Origin: Chrysomallon squamiferum
Taxonomy: Eukaryota > Mollusca > Gastropoda > Neomphalida > Peltospiridae
NCBI GenBank assembly: GCA_012295275.1
Contig: CM022673.1
Location: 17,243,810 to 17,288,809, forward strand
Direction of reading: 5' to 3'
DNA: 45,000 nucleotides
Below the pieces are notes generated by a model, which saw only the letters and a list, made by a program, of their open reading frames with translations, had not been told where the DNA came from and made no database searches. A program made the position numbers and the translations under genes. Position 1 is the first letter of the stretch. Each line of letters begins with the position of its first letter. Shown piece after piece: positions 25,966 to 37,145 of the stretch.

Positions 25966-27256
25966 ATAATGATGATGATGTTAATGATGACTATTATGAC
26001 GATGGTGATGATGATGATAATATTAACAAAGTTATAATTATAAAAATGGTTAAAACGATAACTGTAATAGACGGTATTAATTATAAAAATGGCCAAAACG
26101 ATAACTGAAACGAAAGGAATAATTATGAAAATGGCTAAATAAAACTGAAACAAACTGTGCTGCTGATAAAAACGGCTAAAATGGTAACTGTTAACGATGT
26201 GATGGTGGAAATGACTAACTTTCTGAAATTTGAACCACTGCCATTCTCCGTGAGGTGTGCACTGAAACCCGCCAGTCAGGGAGCCAGGAAGCTGCTTCAT
26301 CTGAAAAGTAACCATAGGTCATTAAGCGTCGTGCACACCAAGCGACTTACAGCAACGGTTTTTGAAGTATACGATCAAATCATACTGTGTAAACGTGCCT
26401 ATACACGAATAAATTACACGTATTATTACTGTCATAGAGGTAGATTTTCACGATACAGTTTATTATAATGACTTACATTATACGATCAACTCATACTGTG
26501 TGAACACGCCTATACAATAAAGTTCTTGAACAATATTACAAACTGTATCACTGAGGTAAAGAGAGATTCTCACCGAACGATTTATCGAAACAACTTATTG
26601 CAGATGATTACATTGTTGTGTTAGAACACACCTAAACCTAAATGACTAATTTGTGGCATACTTTTATCACAGAAAGTTTGTTGCGGGTTGGCAATCATTG
26701 TATTTGCCAGGCATTTCTTTTGCAGACAGGCAAATATATTAATTTTATGTTATAAGCTGAACTTCATAAATAGCATTCTTGATATACGATTTATATTGTA
26801 CCAGTTATGAAATATTAAGAATAACTACGAAGACAGCAACTTTCTTAATGTTATGAATCCAAGGAAAGCAGCAGCAACAACAGTTAACAGATAAAAACAA
26901 TAAACAAAAAGAAAACAAAGAACAAAAACGAAGTAGAAACAGCATTACGAGAACAAAGAAATCAATAATCTTACTAAGGTCTGCGTGAAGTTTTCCCATG
27001 CGTCAAACGCAGGAATGCCGGTGACGTAGTTCATTTTTGTCTCTGTCAGAGTCGTGTTGATGATGATGGCGGCATAGCGAAGTCTTGAGCCGTAAAAGTG
27101 TTCTGAGAGTACAAATAAAAAATTTATAAACTATTGTTAACTCTCATTTTGTATATTTATTTATTTATTGTATTGTATTTTCATTTTATTTGTAATATAT
27201 TTTATCTGAATTTTTTTCTTATTTGTTTGTAACTTATTTTCACTCACATTCGTATG

Positions 27257-27287
<31 letters not shown>

Positions 27288-30200
27288 TTCTGATTTATTT
27301 GCAATGATTTTTTTTACTCATCTTTTGTAAAGTATTTTTATTTAAATTTTCTAATGTTTTTCAGTTTGTAATGTTTTTTTTTTTTTTTTTTTTTTGTATA
27401 TTACATTTTGTATTTCTTAACTTTTTTTTTTTTTTATCTTTAATCTTTTATAACGTATTTTTACTAATTCTTTGTAACATATTTTCACTCATAATTCATA
27501 ACGTAGTTTATCTATATTTGTACCGTATTGTTACTAAATTTTAGCGTATTTTTTAATGTATGAAAAAAAAAGGAAAAGATTAATGAAATGAAAAAATAAA
27601 TAAACAAATAAACGAATAAACTAAACCATAAAAGCATGACGAATTAAATGATAACATGGAGTGAGTTAATGTGACGTTACGTACTGGTGTCGTCTTTGAT
27701 ATGCATTGTATCATATTTATCTTCAGCCTGTCCTAGTAACAGGGCAAACCTCTCAGTGTTTTGATCACTTTCATTGTATCCATTAGAGATCCAGTACATC
27801 ACAGCTGTCTGAAAATTAAAATAATATGGATAAATAAATACATAAAACAATGAATGAATAAATGAATAAGTAAATAAATGTGTAACTTATTCTTATGTAC
27901 AATGTACCATACCTCAAAATATCTGTAGAAATTGGAGTAATCTGCTGTCAGGTTGTAAATGTCAGGGTTAGCTTCCATGAAAAACGTCACTTTTCTTTCT
28001 GACAGTGGCAGACTGAGGTCACTGTAGTTGTACTTCGACGTGTTTCCTAAATCCTGTAATTTTAATAAACAAATCCAGTTTACCGTAAAATACATTACAA
28101 TTCTGTACATACGTACATGCATACATAGATATATACAAAGATATATACATACATCTGAACACACACAAACACACACACACATATATGTGTATGTATGTAT
28201 GCATGTATATAAGCATACATGCATATATTCTACATACATATACATACATACATACATACAAACGTACTGTCATATATTTATTCAGCTCATCAGTAAAACA
28301 CAACACTTCCATTTTGTTTGTGTTTTGGTTTCTTCTGATGTGAAGTTCTGTGTTTTCCCAGTCTGGCATATCACGAATGTTATTACACAGTTTCTGTAAG
28401 AGAAAACAAAACAAACAAAAAACAACTAATAATTAAATAAAACAGCCCCCCCAAATTCTTAGAATTAATAAAATTAATATTATTTTTATACAATCTTTGT
28501 ATTTACTTATCTATCCACGATGTTTCAGTCTCATTTTGTTTTTCATATTGTTATTTATTGGTGTTCTCTGTTAATGATAAACTTAGTGTGCTCTGTCTAT
28601 AACATTACAGAGTTACATTCATAGGTTTGTTATTGTAACTCAGGCAGGTAAATATTTCTTATTGATTATTTCCTATAAATTCTTGATTAATAATTATAAG
28701 GTAACTATGTTGTATCTAAAAATATTTATATTATTATTTTTGCTTATACCACTTCATATTATAATACACTGTGTGTGTATGTGTGTGTATGTATGTGTGT
28801 ATGTATATATGTATGCATGTATGTGCGTTTGTATGAGTGTATGTGTATGTATGTTTGTATATATGTGTGGATGTTTGTACACACACACACACATATATAT
28901 ATATACCAGTGTGTTTCTTGTATGACTATTTGTTTGCATGTATATATATATATATGCATATATGTCTGTGTGTATCCACACACACACAGACACACGAACA
29001 CACACACACACAGATGCACCAAGGTATCTACGTTGACTTACCAGAAGTTCAGTCTGGGCGTGTTTAGGGTTGAGATCAAACGTGTCATCCCAGACAGTGG
29101 TACCCGTGCACTCGAAATCAGTCTTATGACAGGTTTGTCTGTCCTGTGGCTTCAGTCCCCAGACCATGTACACTTGAATAGTTTTATCTTCAGTCGTCGG
29201 CTTGAATGAATATTTTATTCTTTTGATCGCTTTTCCGTAGTAATGTGTGTCTTTGTAGATTTGTAGCTGACGAATTCAACAAAATAAAAAAATTATTTTT
29301 AATTATTTACATTTGGAGATTTAAAAAAAAATAAAGTTTAAAAATATTTTCCATACTTCTAAATAATTATTATGTTTATTTTTTATTTTATGTCATCCAA
29401 TCTTTGTTAATAACAAGGTATAATAATAACAGCGTACAGTCTAAAACTATTTTGGTCCCGCTGTTTTAGGGTATAGGGCTGACCAGTTACCTCTAGATTC
29501 TTCTAGCATAAGACAAAATAAATCTAAGTCCGCCATGTACACGAAAACATCACGATTTTAGACAGATGTTAATTTTTTTTATTTTGTTGTTATAAATAAA
29601 TTAACAACATTAATATGCACAACACAGTAACTTCTAAGTACAAATAATATTTTATCAGTAACTATTAAATAAAATGAAGAATAATAATGAAAACTGATAG
29701 CAGCAACTATTTTGTAGACATAACGTTTCACACAACATGAAAACACAAAGACGTCAATCTGGGGCAACAGTAACTTTGCACTGGATGAAAAGTTGTACAA
29801 GAAATGGACGAGTTCTAGCATGGATGGTGTCATTTTAAGTAGGTTTATAATGTATGTTTGTTGTCTGTATTAGGTTGTTTTTACTTAAAAATCTTGAAAC
29901 TTTTAACCTGTTACTGCTACTACTACTACGATAACGATAACAATAATGATAATGATAATGATAATGCATAAACTAGAGAATAAAAAAAAAAAACGAAAGA
30001 AAAAACCCCAAAACCCATCAACCCCAATACAGTATTGTATTATACTGTATTCGACTGTATTATATTGTATTATGCTGTGTTTGACTGTATTGTATTATAC
30101 TGTGTTCGACTGTATTGTATTGTATTATGCTGTATTAGACTGTATTGTATTGCATTATACTGTATTCGACTATATTCGACTGTATTGTATTGCATTATAC

Positions 30201-33200
30201 TGTATTCGACTGTATTATATTGTATTATGCTGTGTTCAACTGTATTGTATTGTATTATGCTGTATTCGACTGTATTGTATTGTATTATACTGTATTCGTC
30301 TGTATTGTATTGTATTATGCTGTATTCGACTGTATTGTATTGTATTATGCTGTATTAGACTGTATTGTATTGTATTATACTGTATTCGACTGTATTGTAT
30401 TGTATTATACTGTATTCGACTGTATTGTATTGTATTATGCTGTTTTCGACTGTATTGTATTGTATTATGCTGTATTAGACTGTATTGTATTGCATTATAC
30501 TGTATTCGACTGTATTGTATTGCATTATACTGTATTCGACTGTATTGTATTGTATTATACTGTATTCGACTGTATTCGACTGTACTGTATTGTATTATGC
30601 TGTGTTCGACTGTATTGTATTGTATTATGCTGTATTCGACTGTGTTGTATTGTATTATACTGTATTCGACTGTATTGTATTGTATTATACTGTATTCGAC
30701 TGTACTGTATTGTATTATGCTGTGTTCGACTGTATTGTATTGTATTATACTGTATTCTACTGTATTGTATTGTATTATGCTGTATTCGACTGTATTGTAT
30801 GTATTATGCTGTATTCGACTGTATTGTATTGTATTATGCTGTATTCGACTGTGTTGTATTGTATTATACTGTATTCAACTGTAGTGTATTGTATTATACT
30901 GTATTCGACTGTACTGTATTGTATTATGCTGTGTTCGACTGTATTGTATTGTATTATACTGTATTCTACTGTATTGTATTGTATTATGCTGTATTCGACT
31001 GTACTGTATGTATTATGCTGTATTCGACTGTATTGTATTGTATTATACTGTATTCTACTGTATTGTATTGTATTATGCTGTATTCGACTGTATTGTATTG
31101 TATTATGCTGTATTCGACTGTGTTGTATTGTATTATGCTGTATTCGACTGTATTGTATAAATTACCTGTCCTTTATCAGGCTCAAGCAGAGAAGCGAAGT
31201 AGATGAAGACTGCGATAAGAATGAAGCCGACAACACAGATGATCCAGCGAGCTATCCTGTGAGTGACAAATCTGAAAAAAGGGTCTCTGAAAAATCTAAC
31301 GACGACATTTTTTTGATCACAACTTTTTCCTTGCGTTGCAACCTGTACCTTCTTACAACATCGTTTGGTACAAGGCAACGTTTTCGACTCCCAGTGTTTA
31401 TGATACACAACTACAACCACGGGTAAGAAAGTAATGACGGACAAGTAATTGACAAAAACGAGGATTCCGGAAAACAGACCAAACGATCGAATAGCTAGAA
31501 TGGGAGAAAAGGCGTTGATTAAAAAGGCAACCATGGTTGTCAGTGTCGTCATGAACATGGTCTTCCTGGAGCTAACGTAACATGCTGTGACTCTCTCTTC
31601 AAGATTGGAATAGTGACCACCAGCCGTTCCCCTCCACGTGTCTAAATACACAAAGATATCATCAGCACCTATTCCAAGAATTATAAACACGGACAGAACG
31701 TGGAAGATTCCAAAGTACCTGTAATCAAAAACAATTCTGTAAATGAGATTCGATCCCACAAAGCTGGAAATGATGCTGAATATGGCGAAACTCGTTAGAA
31801 AGAAAGACTGAGTCTGGAAACAACATGAAGATGACGATAAACATGAAACTGCCAGCAGCAAGAAGGAGATCTTTGGTGACCTGATCAAAAACCTCCGACA
31901 TAAGCAGCATTTTACTGTAGAAAAGAAACGACATTCCCCCGACTCCGCTGTCGACAGCTTCTTTAAGTTTCGGCAGAAAATTATCATCACTTATAATCAT
32001 TTTTATTCTCGTGATGTACGACGTGGCTTCAGTAGAACTGATTACAGCGCCGTTGCCCAGGAAATACTGCAGAACATCTCGCAGACGTTTATCTGCGTTT
32101 GCTGCTTCCAAAGTTTTCGGAATATCTTCGAAAGTGGAGTCGTTAAAGTTCGGTCCGTACGTCCCGTCAAAGAATCTAATTATAGAATAGGGTTTGATGC
32201 TTTTCTGTGGGTCTCGTTCGGCCATTAATTCGCTTTCGAAATCAGAAATAGCTTTAAGTCTTTCTTTAGTAAATACATTGCCTCCTTCGTAAATCAGAAC
32301 AAGCTCGACACCTGGTTGTTGTGGCGGCTGATATTCGTATGTGCTGTCCGAAACCTTGTCGTGTAAATCTGTTGATTCCCATGCCAGTGTTCGTAAAAAC
32401 GTCACGTCTTCCGAGAGATCCAGAGGAACCTGTTTGAAATTAAGTGGTAGAAGATTGTATCCACTACCAATAAGTATCACAGATACGATTATAAATAGAA
32501 GATGACTTCCTAGAGTGAGAACTGGAAAAAATAAAAATAAAAATAAATAAAATAGAATAAAATAAAAAATACATTTGTATATATCAAAACGTTTACTTCT
32601 AGTAATTACTGTTCAAACTGACATTAACATTGCGGGGTAAATATCATAATTAAATAAGCTTTGTTTTAAATTATAACATGACATTAATGTTCGTGTTCTA
32701 CGTTACATGAAGTTCTTTTTTTTTCATCTTTTTTTTTGATAATAGCTAATTAATAAGTTAATTTTTTGTTTTAAAGGATTTAGAATTATAACATGAAAGA
32801 TCAATGTTTGTTGTAAAACAATATAAAGAATGTAATTATGATTTGATTGACAGTTTGATTTGTTTGATAAGACTGTAAAACCAATATTATGATATTGATG
32901 TGAAATCTGAGGTTTAGTGATTTAATATAATTTTACATCTCAAATTTGAACAAAGCTTTGTGGTTTATCGTGAATAAAGAAGATATCCATTGTGTATATC
33001 ATTTGTTAAAGTAAGAATAATTACATTTTGGGGAAATTTATTAACTGAAAAGAGTATAAATTGTCTGGTGTATTATACAGTTATTATCGCATAACCATAG
33101 CATAAATGCTATAACAAGTCCTTGGTTATCTTCTATAAAAGCTATACTGTAGAATGTAGTTTATGTAGAATAAATTCAGGTTTCCAAGTGAATGTACTGT

Positions 33201-34134
33201 GGTTACATGCTGTTAAAAGAATTTTATGATAACTTGAATCATCTAAATGCATTAATTAAAAATTTCAAAGATGAATTTAAATTTGAACATTACCTATTAA
33301 AGCTGCCAACAAAAAAATTAGAACATTCTGTAAATTTAGAACCAGAAATGTCAAAACCCCTACAGAAACTGTTAGCTGCTTCAATGTTGAAAGAGAGGAC
33401 AGAATATGTCATTTATATAATTCTTATAGTAGTGACGAGTTCCACTATATTTTTAACTGTACATGTTTATCTTATGAGAGAAATAAACATATAACCATAT
33501 CTTTATACACTTAGATCAAATACAACAATATTTCACATTATTTTCTACAATCGTAAAGAAAATCACTTTTGTATAAACTTTCCCGATGTTTAGAAATTGT
33601 CACTGAGAGAGTCAGTCTTCCTGGTTAAATAATAATTAATATGTCACGTCAATTTATGTGGTTTCATATATATAATGATACCAATCTCCAATTTTGTCAA
33701 GTTTAAAAATATGACATTTCTATTTTTTCTTAAATATTAAACTATCTTCCAGTTTCAGTAGGAAGTTTAACATTACAAGATCTAAATATAAATAAGATAT
33801 CAGCATTCTTTTCAGACAGCACTATAAGATAATTTTCTGATTTCAGTTCATTTTTAAAACATTTATAATTTTTACTCTTTGGAGACGTTTTAAATTAATT
33901 TTTCCATATTTGTAGATACTGATCATGTAATATTTTGGATTCTGTTTCATGTAACCATTTAACATTATCAACGTTTAAGATTTGTCCACATATGTGCGAA
34001 GTCTCATCATGTATCATTCTTACTAGTTCACCTTAGATCATAAAACTAATGGTACATTCATTAACACTTAGAAATAGTTACTAGTCAATCAGTCAGCCAA
34101 TAAGTCAGTTAGTCAGTTAGTCAGTCAGCCAATA

Positions 34135-34166
<32 letters not shown>

Positions 34167-34765
34167 AGTCTGACAGTCAGTCGGTCAGTCAGTCAGTCAG
34201 TCAGTCAGTGGGTATATTAGTCAGTCAGTCAGTCAGTCAGTCAGTCAGTCAGTCAGTCAGTCAGTCCGACAGTCAGTCAGTCAGTCAGTCAGTGGGTCTA
34301 TTAGTCAGTCAGTCAGACAGTCAGTCAGTCAGTCAGTCAGTCAGTCAGTCAGTCAGTGGGTCAGTTAGTCAGTCAGTCAGTCAGTGGGTTAGTCAGTCAG
34401 TCAGTCAGTCAGTTAGACAGTCAATCAGTTGATATAGTTAGTCAACAAGTCAAATATTCAGTCAAGAATTTGTCGCGTTACTCACCGAATGCCAGTTTGT
34501 ATCTATGAACAATGAATCTGCAGAAAGCTGTTGTTTTCACTGTTTGTTTGTCTCTGTGTTCAGCTCTCACCTCAACTCTAGTTTCACCTGCCTCGGTCCG
34601 ATCAGCAGACGTCGTCACAAAACCTTCTCCTTTCCCAGTTTCAGTCGAAGACTTCTTTCCAGACTCAGAATTCGGTTTTACAGAGTGCGCAGTTTCTTCA
34701 TCGTCTAAGAAATTTGGGTTGTGATAAACAGGAAGATTTATTCCTTTTTCTCCTTCAGAAGCCAT
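24337..34765 (-). CDS. Dispatched/Patched-related RND membrane protein with sterol-sensing domain (10 exons, one apparent frameshift)
   Basis: Minus-strand join 34765-34486, 32521-31166, 29266-29042, 28393-28268, 28053-27913, 27808-27685, 27102-26975, 26300-26220, 25784-25614, 24711-24337; about 1001 residues once a one-base discontinuity at 31816-31817 is allowed for. Seen: cytosolic N-terminus (1-93), TM1 (about 97-113), a large loop to about 310, a sterol-sensing block TM2-TM6 (about 311-465) with GIGADDIF at 376-383 (Asp380, Asp381), TM7 (about 519-538), second large loop (546-820), then TM8-TM12 with GLSVD at 889-893. Family knowledge: RND proteins of the Dispatched/Patched group move lipids or lipidated ligands, using cation flow through acidic residues in TM4 and TM10; GADD is a Dispatched-type motif. 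Substrate unknown; a Hedgehog role is not shown. All nine introns are GT-AG and keep frame (phases 1,0,0,0,0,1,0,0,0). The break could be an assembly error, an allele, or early decay. Confidence 0.9.
25614..25784 (-). CDS. RND gene exon 9
   Basis: 171 nt, residues 821-877, carrying TM8 and TM9 and ending GWKLG. The donor is GTAAAT. Confidence 0.9.
26035..26160. repeat. Three imperfect 42-43-bp tandem repeats
   Basis: The motif TAATTATAAAAATGG recurs at 26035, 26078 and (one change) 26120, each followed by a related ACGATAACTG-type tail, in intron 8 of the RND gene. Confidence 0.8.
26220..26300 (-). CDS. RND gene exon 8
   Basis: 81 nt, residues 794-820, MKQLPGSLTGGFQC to WFKFQK, the membrane-proximal end of loop 2. 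The donor is GTTAGT, a weaker but acceptable site; frame is kept. Confidence 0.82.
26344..26630. repeat. About 111-bp imperfect tandem repeat
   Basis: TATACGATCAAATCATACTG at about 26368 recurs with one change at about 26479 (111 bp later). Preceding GACTTACA and following GCCTATACA are also shared. A more diverged third copy appears around 26545-26635. Located in intron 7 of the RND gene. Confidence 0.8.
26975..27102 (-). CDS. RND gene exon 7
   Basis: 128 nt after GTACTCTCAG, residues 751-793, HFYGSRLRYAAIIINTTL to AWENFTQTL. The donor is GTAAGA. Confidence 0.87.
27685..27808 (-). CDS. RND gene exon 6
   Basis: 124 nt, residues 710-750 plus one base, TAVMYWISNGYNESD to KDDT. The donor is GTACGT. 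Only 104 bp of intron separates it from exon 5, the shortest intron in the window. Confidence 0.85.
27913..28053 (-). CDS. RND gene exon 5
   Basis: 141 nt, phase 0, residues 663-709, second-loop segment from DLGNTSKYNYSD to FYRYFE. The donor is GTATGG. Confidence 0.86.
28120..28262. repeat. TATG/CATA repeat region in RND intron 4
   Basis: ACAT/TATG tetramers with an internal CA tract that reach the splice donor of exon 4. Low-complexity ORFs arising here are artefacts. Confidence 0.9.
28268..28393 (-). CDS. RND gene exon 4
   Basis: 126 nt, phase 0, residues 621-662, KLCNNIRDMPDW through DELNKYMT. The donor GTACGT leads straight into TATG-type repeats of the next intron. Confidence 0.87.
28770..29015. 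repeat. GT/TATG then CA compound repeat in RND intron 3
   Basis: GTAT/GTGT units (28770-28880) are followed by CA, TA and CACA tracts (28878-29012), giving partial self-complementarity between left and right halves. Confidence 0.88.
29042..29266 (-). CDS. RND gene exon 3
   Basis: 225 nt, phase 0 at both ends, residues 546-620: start of the second extracellular loop (LQIYKDTHYYGKAI), with two cysteines in a CHKTDFEC segment. The donor is GTAAGT. Confidence 0.88.
30022..31155. repeat. 30-bp-unit minisatellite, about 38 copies
   Basis: A 1.1-kb array in RND intron 2 with a 30-bp period made of six related pentamers (ACTGT, ATTGT, ATTGT, ATTAT, ACTGT or GCTGT, ATTCG). Units vary by ATAC/ATGC, TGTATT/TGTGTT and CGAC/CTAC/AGAC. 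A variant series recurs about 209 bp apart (for example TGTACTGTAT at 30701 and 30910), showing higher-order duplication. The plus strand lacks stops in all three frames, producing ORFs above 300 codons that are not genes. Confidence 0.97.
31166..32521 (-). CDS. RND gene exon 2 (TM1 to TM7) with apparent frameshift
   Basis: 1356 nt after TTTTTTCCAG; the donor is GTAATT at 31165. Residues 94-545. Upstream of 31817 one frame encodes TM1 and the first loop, ending FIVIFMLF. Downstream of 31816 another frame continues QTQSFFLTSF, through GADDIF, to TM7. The sequence at the join reads TTTCCAG on the coding strand, where one C too many would explain it. Both frames are otherwise open and family-like on their own side. 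Confidence 0.88.
33192..33494 (+). CDS. Hypothetical 100-residue ORF with one membrane segment
   Basis: Not recognised. An ATG-started ORF of non-repetitive composition inside intron 1 of the RND gene, opposite strand. A TGA at 33189-33191 immediately precedes the ATG in frame, so it cannot extend upstream without splicing. Residues 1-70 are charged and helical-looking (FYDNLNHLNALIKNFKDEF); residues about 72-94 form one hydrophobic segment, followed by a short basic tail, like a C-tail-anchored small membrane protein. Absence of low complexity sets it apart from the other short ORFs here. It may be a real small gene, a remnant exon of another gene, or chance in AT-rich DNA. Confidence 0.3.
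   Translation: MYCGYMLLKEFYDNLNHLNALIKNFKDEFKFEHYLLKLPTKKLEHSVNLEPEMSKPLQKLLAASMLKERTEYVIYIILIVVTSSTIFLTVHVYLMREINI
34084..34425. repeat. (CAGT)n tetranucleotide block
   Basis: About 340 bp of CAGT with occasional TTAG, CCGA, GTGGGT and CAAT variants. It lies about 60 bp from the exon 1 donor of the RND gene on the transcribed strand. The SQSV-repeat ORF in it is an artefact. Confidence 0.97.
34486..34765 (-). CDS. RND gene exon 1
   Basis: 280 nt from ATG (34765-34763), encoding a hydrophilic, Ser/Thr/Glu-rich cytosolic N-terminus of 93 residues that ends just before TM1. The donor is GTGAG at 34485. The exact first ATG is not proven, because no in-frame stop lies immediately upstream. Confidence 0.8.
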
Positions 34766-35399
34766 GTTTAGTGAAACACCGACTACTCATCTGTTATAAA
34801 TATTAGTCTCTTCAATTTCTACCCGTTAACTGTATCTGAAACAATGAAGCATTTTTAATAAATCAATTTACGAAACGCTTTCATGGCTGCTGAAGTATTA
34901 AACAATGAATCAGTTGCCATTAGTAACGCTGATCAATGTTGTATAAAGCACGTCAGTTGTGCCAGAAGACAATTGACATTGTCGTACTCAGCGGCTGACA
35001 TAAATTCAAAAATAAAAAATAAAAATAAAATAAAAAGCTACAATGATTCGATTATTACAAAACCGATCCGTTGCTCTTGTTTCATCGATTCTTTCGTGCT
35101 GTTACCTACAGTGACGTAAAACACACGGAAAACAGGTAAACGTTAATTAGATTCGTGATGTCCACAGAAACATTGCTGTCCATTCAGGCAATATTGATTT
35201 AGAAGAAATGGGTTTTTCTGATCTCTCATAATGCTATCACCACTTCTCCCTGTGCGTTTTCTTCACGTAAATCAGAAAGTCACCGACTTCTCCATCGTTG
35301 AGCAGATAATGAATGTGTGGCTGATGTTTGTTGGAAGGTGGGGGTGATGTTGATCCGTACGTCATTTCATCATCTTTTAGAGTATGTGTATATACAAAG

Positions 35400-35404
35400 A
35401 CACA

Positions 35405-35476
<72 letters not shown>

Positions 35477-35478
35477 GA
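35400..35478. repeat. (CA)n microsatellite
   Basis: About 78 bp of CA with two small interruptions. Confidence 0.97.
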
Positions 35479-35754
35479 CAGATATACATATATATATCTA
35501 TACATACACATACATTCACACAGATCACTTAGTTCTTATTAATGTTTAAGTACCTCTTCAGGTTCGTTCCTTATCAGACAACAACAACAAAATAATAGTT
35601 TATGTAACAATGCAGTTTCAGATTACTTGCATCACTAACACAGTACTTTGAATCGATAAAGCTATAAACTTCTTTTTTTGGTCCATTCAATTCGATAATT
35701 ATATTTTTTTGATTCGTTCAGAATTTGATAAAAATTAATTTTTAAGAATGTGTG

Positions 35755-36115
35755 ACAGAGAGACAGATATAGAAAGACAGACAGATAGACAGACAGACAG
35801 ACGGATAGATAGATAGATAGACAGACAGATAAATAGATAGACAGACAGACAAACAAATAGATAGAGACAGACATACATACAGACAGATAGATAGATAAAT
35901 AGATAGATAGAGACAGTGACAGAGGCAGAGAGAAAGACACATAGATAGATAGACTGGGAGAGACAGAAAGAGACAGAGAGAAAGACAGACAAATAGATAG
36001 ATAGATAGACAGACAGACAGTTTGATAGATAAACAGAGAGAGACAGAGAGTGAGAAAGAGAGATAAATAGATAGACAGTGAGAGACAGAGAGAGAGGCAC
36101 TGAGAAAGACAGACA
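35755..36115. repeat. GATA/GACA tetranucleotide tract
   Basis: About 360 bp of interspersed GATA, GACA, AAATA and GAGA units on the plus strand. The three overlapping minus-strand Leu/Ser/Tyr-rich ORFs are products of the repeat. Confidence 0.95.
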
Positions 36116-36214
36116 ATAAAGATAGATAAATTTGCTGAATCTTTATTAGATGGTTATTACTTTATTGTTATTAAAGGTTGATGTCTACTCTCAGAATGAG
36201 CCGGGTTTCCACTG

Positions 36215-36420
<206 letters not shown>

Positions 36421-36477
36421 TAAAGACGATAATTTGAAAAACAAAAAAAATAATAATTAAAAAATAATAATAAAATA

Positions 36478-36524
36478 TAAAATAAAATAAAATAAAATAA
36501 AATAAATAAATAAATAAAAAAAAA

Positions 36525-36567
<43 letters not shown>
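36478..36567. repeat. AAAAT/AAAT array
   Basis: AAAAT pentamers followed by AAAT tetramers, about 90 bp. Confidence 0.94.
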
Positions 36568-36568
<1 letters not shown>

Positions 36569-36989
36569 CTGGCAATAAATTCTGTTTGCCTGTGAGATTT
36601 ATTTTTTAATTCATTTTTTTTTTTATAACATCATCGATCGATTATACTCTCGAATTTTATTTAATATTAATAAAGTAAATTACCTCACAAAATGTCATCA
36701 TGTCCTTGCAGACGTGAATGCATACTGATTTGAACAAATCGATCAGGCGAAAGTGATTGTTTGTCAATACATTGATTTAAAAGGAAACAGGTTTCAGGCT
36801 AATATATATCAGTTCTAGCTGTTTGAAAGGAAGTATGGCAATTTGATAGAAATCAAATAATAATCAGTCAAAAATTAACAGCAATGGATGGTTGAGATAA
36901 ATTGTAGAGAGGGGATTAAATTATTATTTGTAAAAGGTTTACGTCTGTCTGAGCCAGTGTATGTGTGCATACATACATACATACATACA

Positions 36990-37027
<38 letters not shown>

Positions 37028-37103
37028 CATACAAACATACACACGCACACACACACATATTCATATACACAGAGATATATACATATAGACACATACACAC
37101 ACA

Positions 37104-37145
<42 letters not shown>

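Larger units (their letters stand above)
32522..34485 (-). other. RND gene intron 1
   Basis: 1964-bp intron. It holds the hypothetical plus-strand ORF at 33192-33494 and the (CAGT)n block at 34084-34425; the rest is AT-rich unique sequence with no feature I can name. Confidence 0.8.

Noticed and set aside
30022-31155. CRISPR-like repeat spacing
   Set aside because: Units are directly contiguous with no unique spacers and the genome is eukaryotic; this is a minisatellite.
29946-31426. Three overlapping plus-strand ORFs of 312-353 codons
   Set aside because: They translate the 30-bp minisatellite into a ten-residue Leu/Tyr/Cys/Ile repeat in every frame, lie antisense inside an RND intron and run into antisense exon 2.
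31710-31725. Possible donor AG/GTACTT within RND exon 2
   Set aside because: The frame continues openly across it into a family-typical YFGIFHVL segment, so no splice is needed.
31778-31850. A very short intron (about 36 nt, GTTTCA to TTCCAG) in RND exon 2 to explain the frame change
   Set aside because: It would delete the hydrophobic core of TM2 that is clearly coding, and is shorter than any other intron here; a one-base discontinuity is simpler.
34208-34432. 74-codon SQSV-repeat ORF
   Set aside because: Direct translation of the CAGT tetranucleotide repeat.
35662-36116. Three minus-strand Leu/Ser/Tyr-rich ORFs resembling membrane proteins
   Set aside because: Products of the GATA/GACA repeat in three frames.
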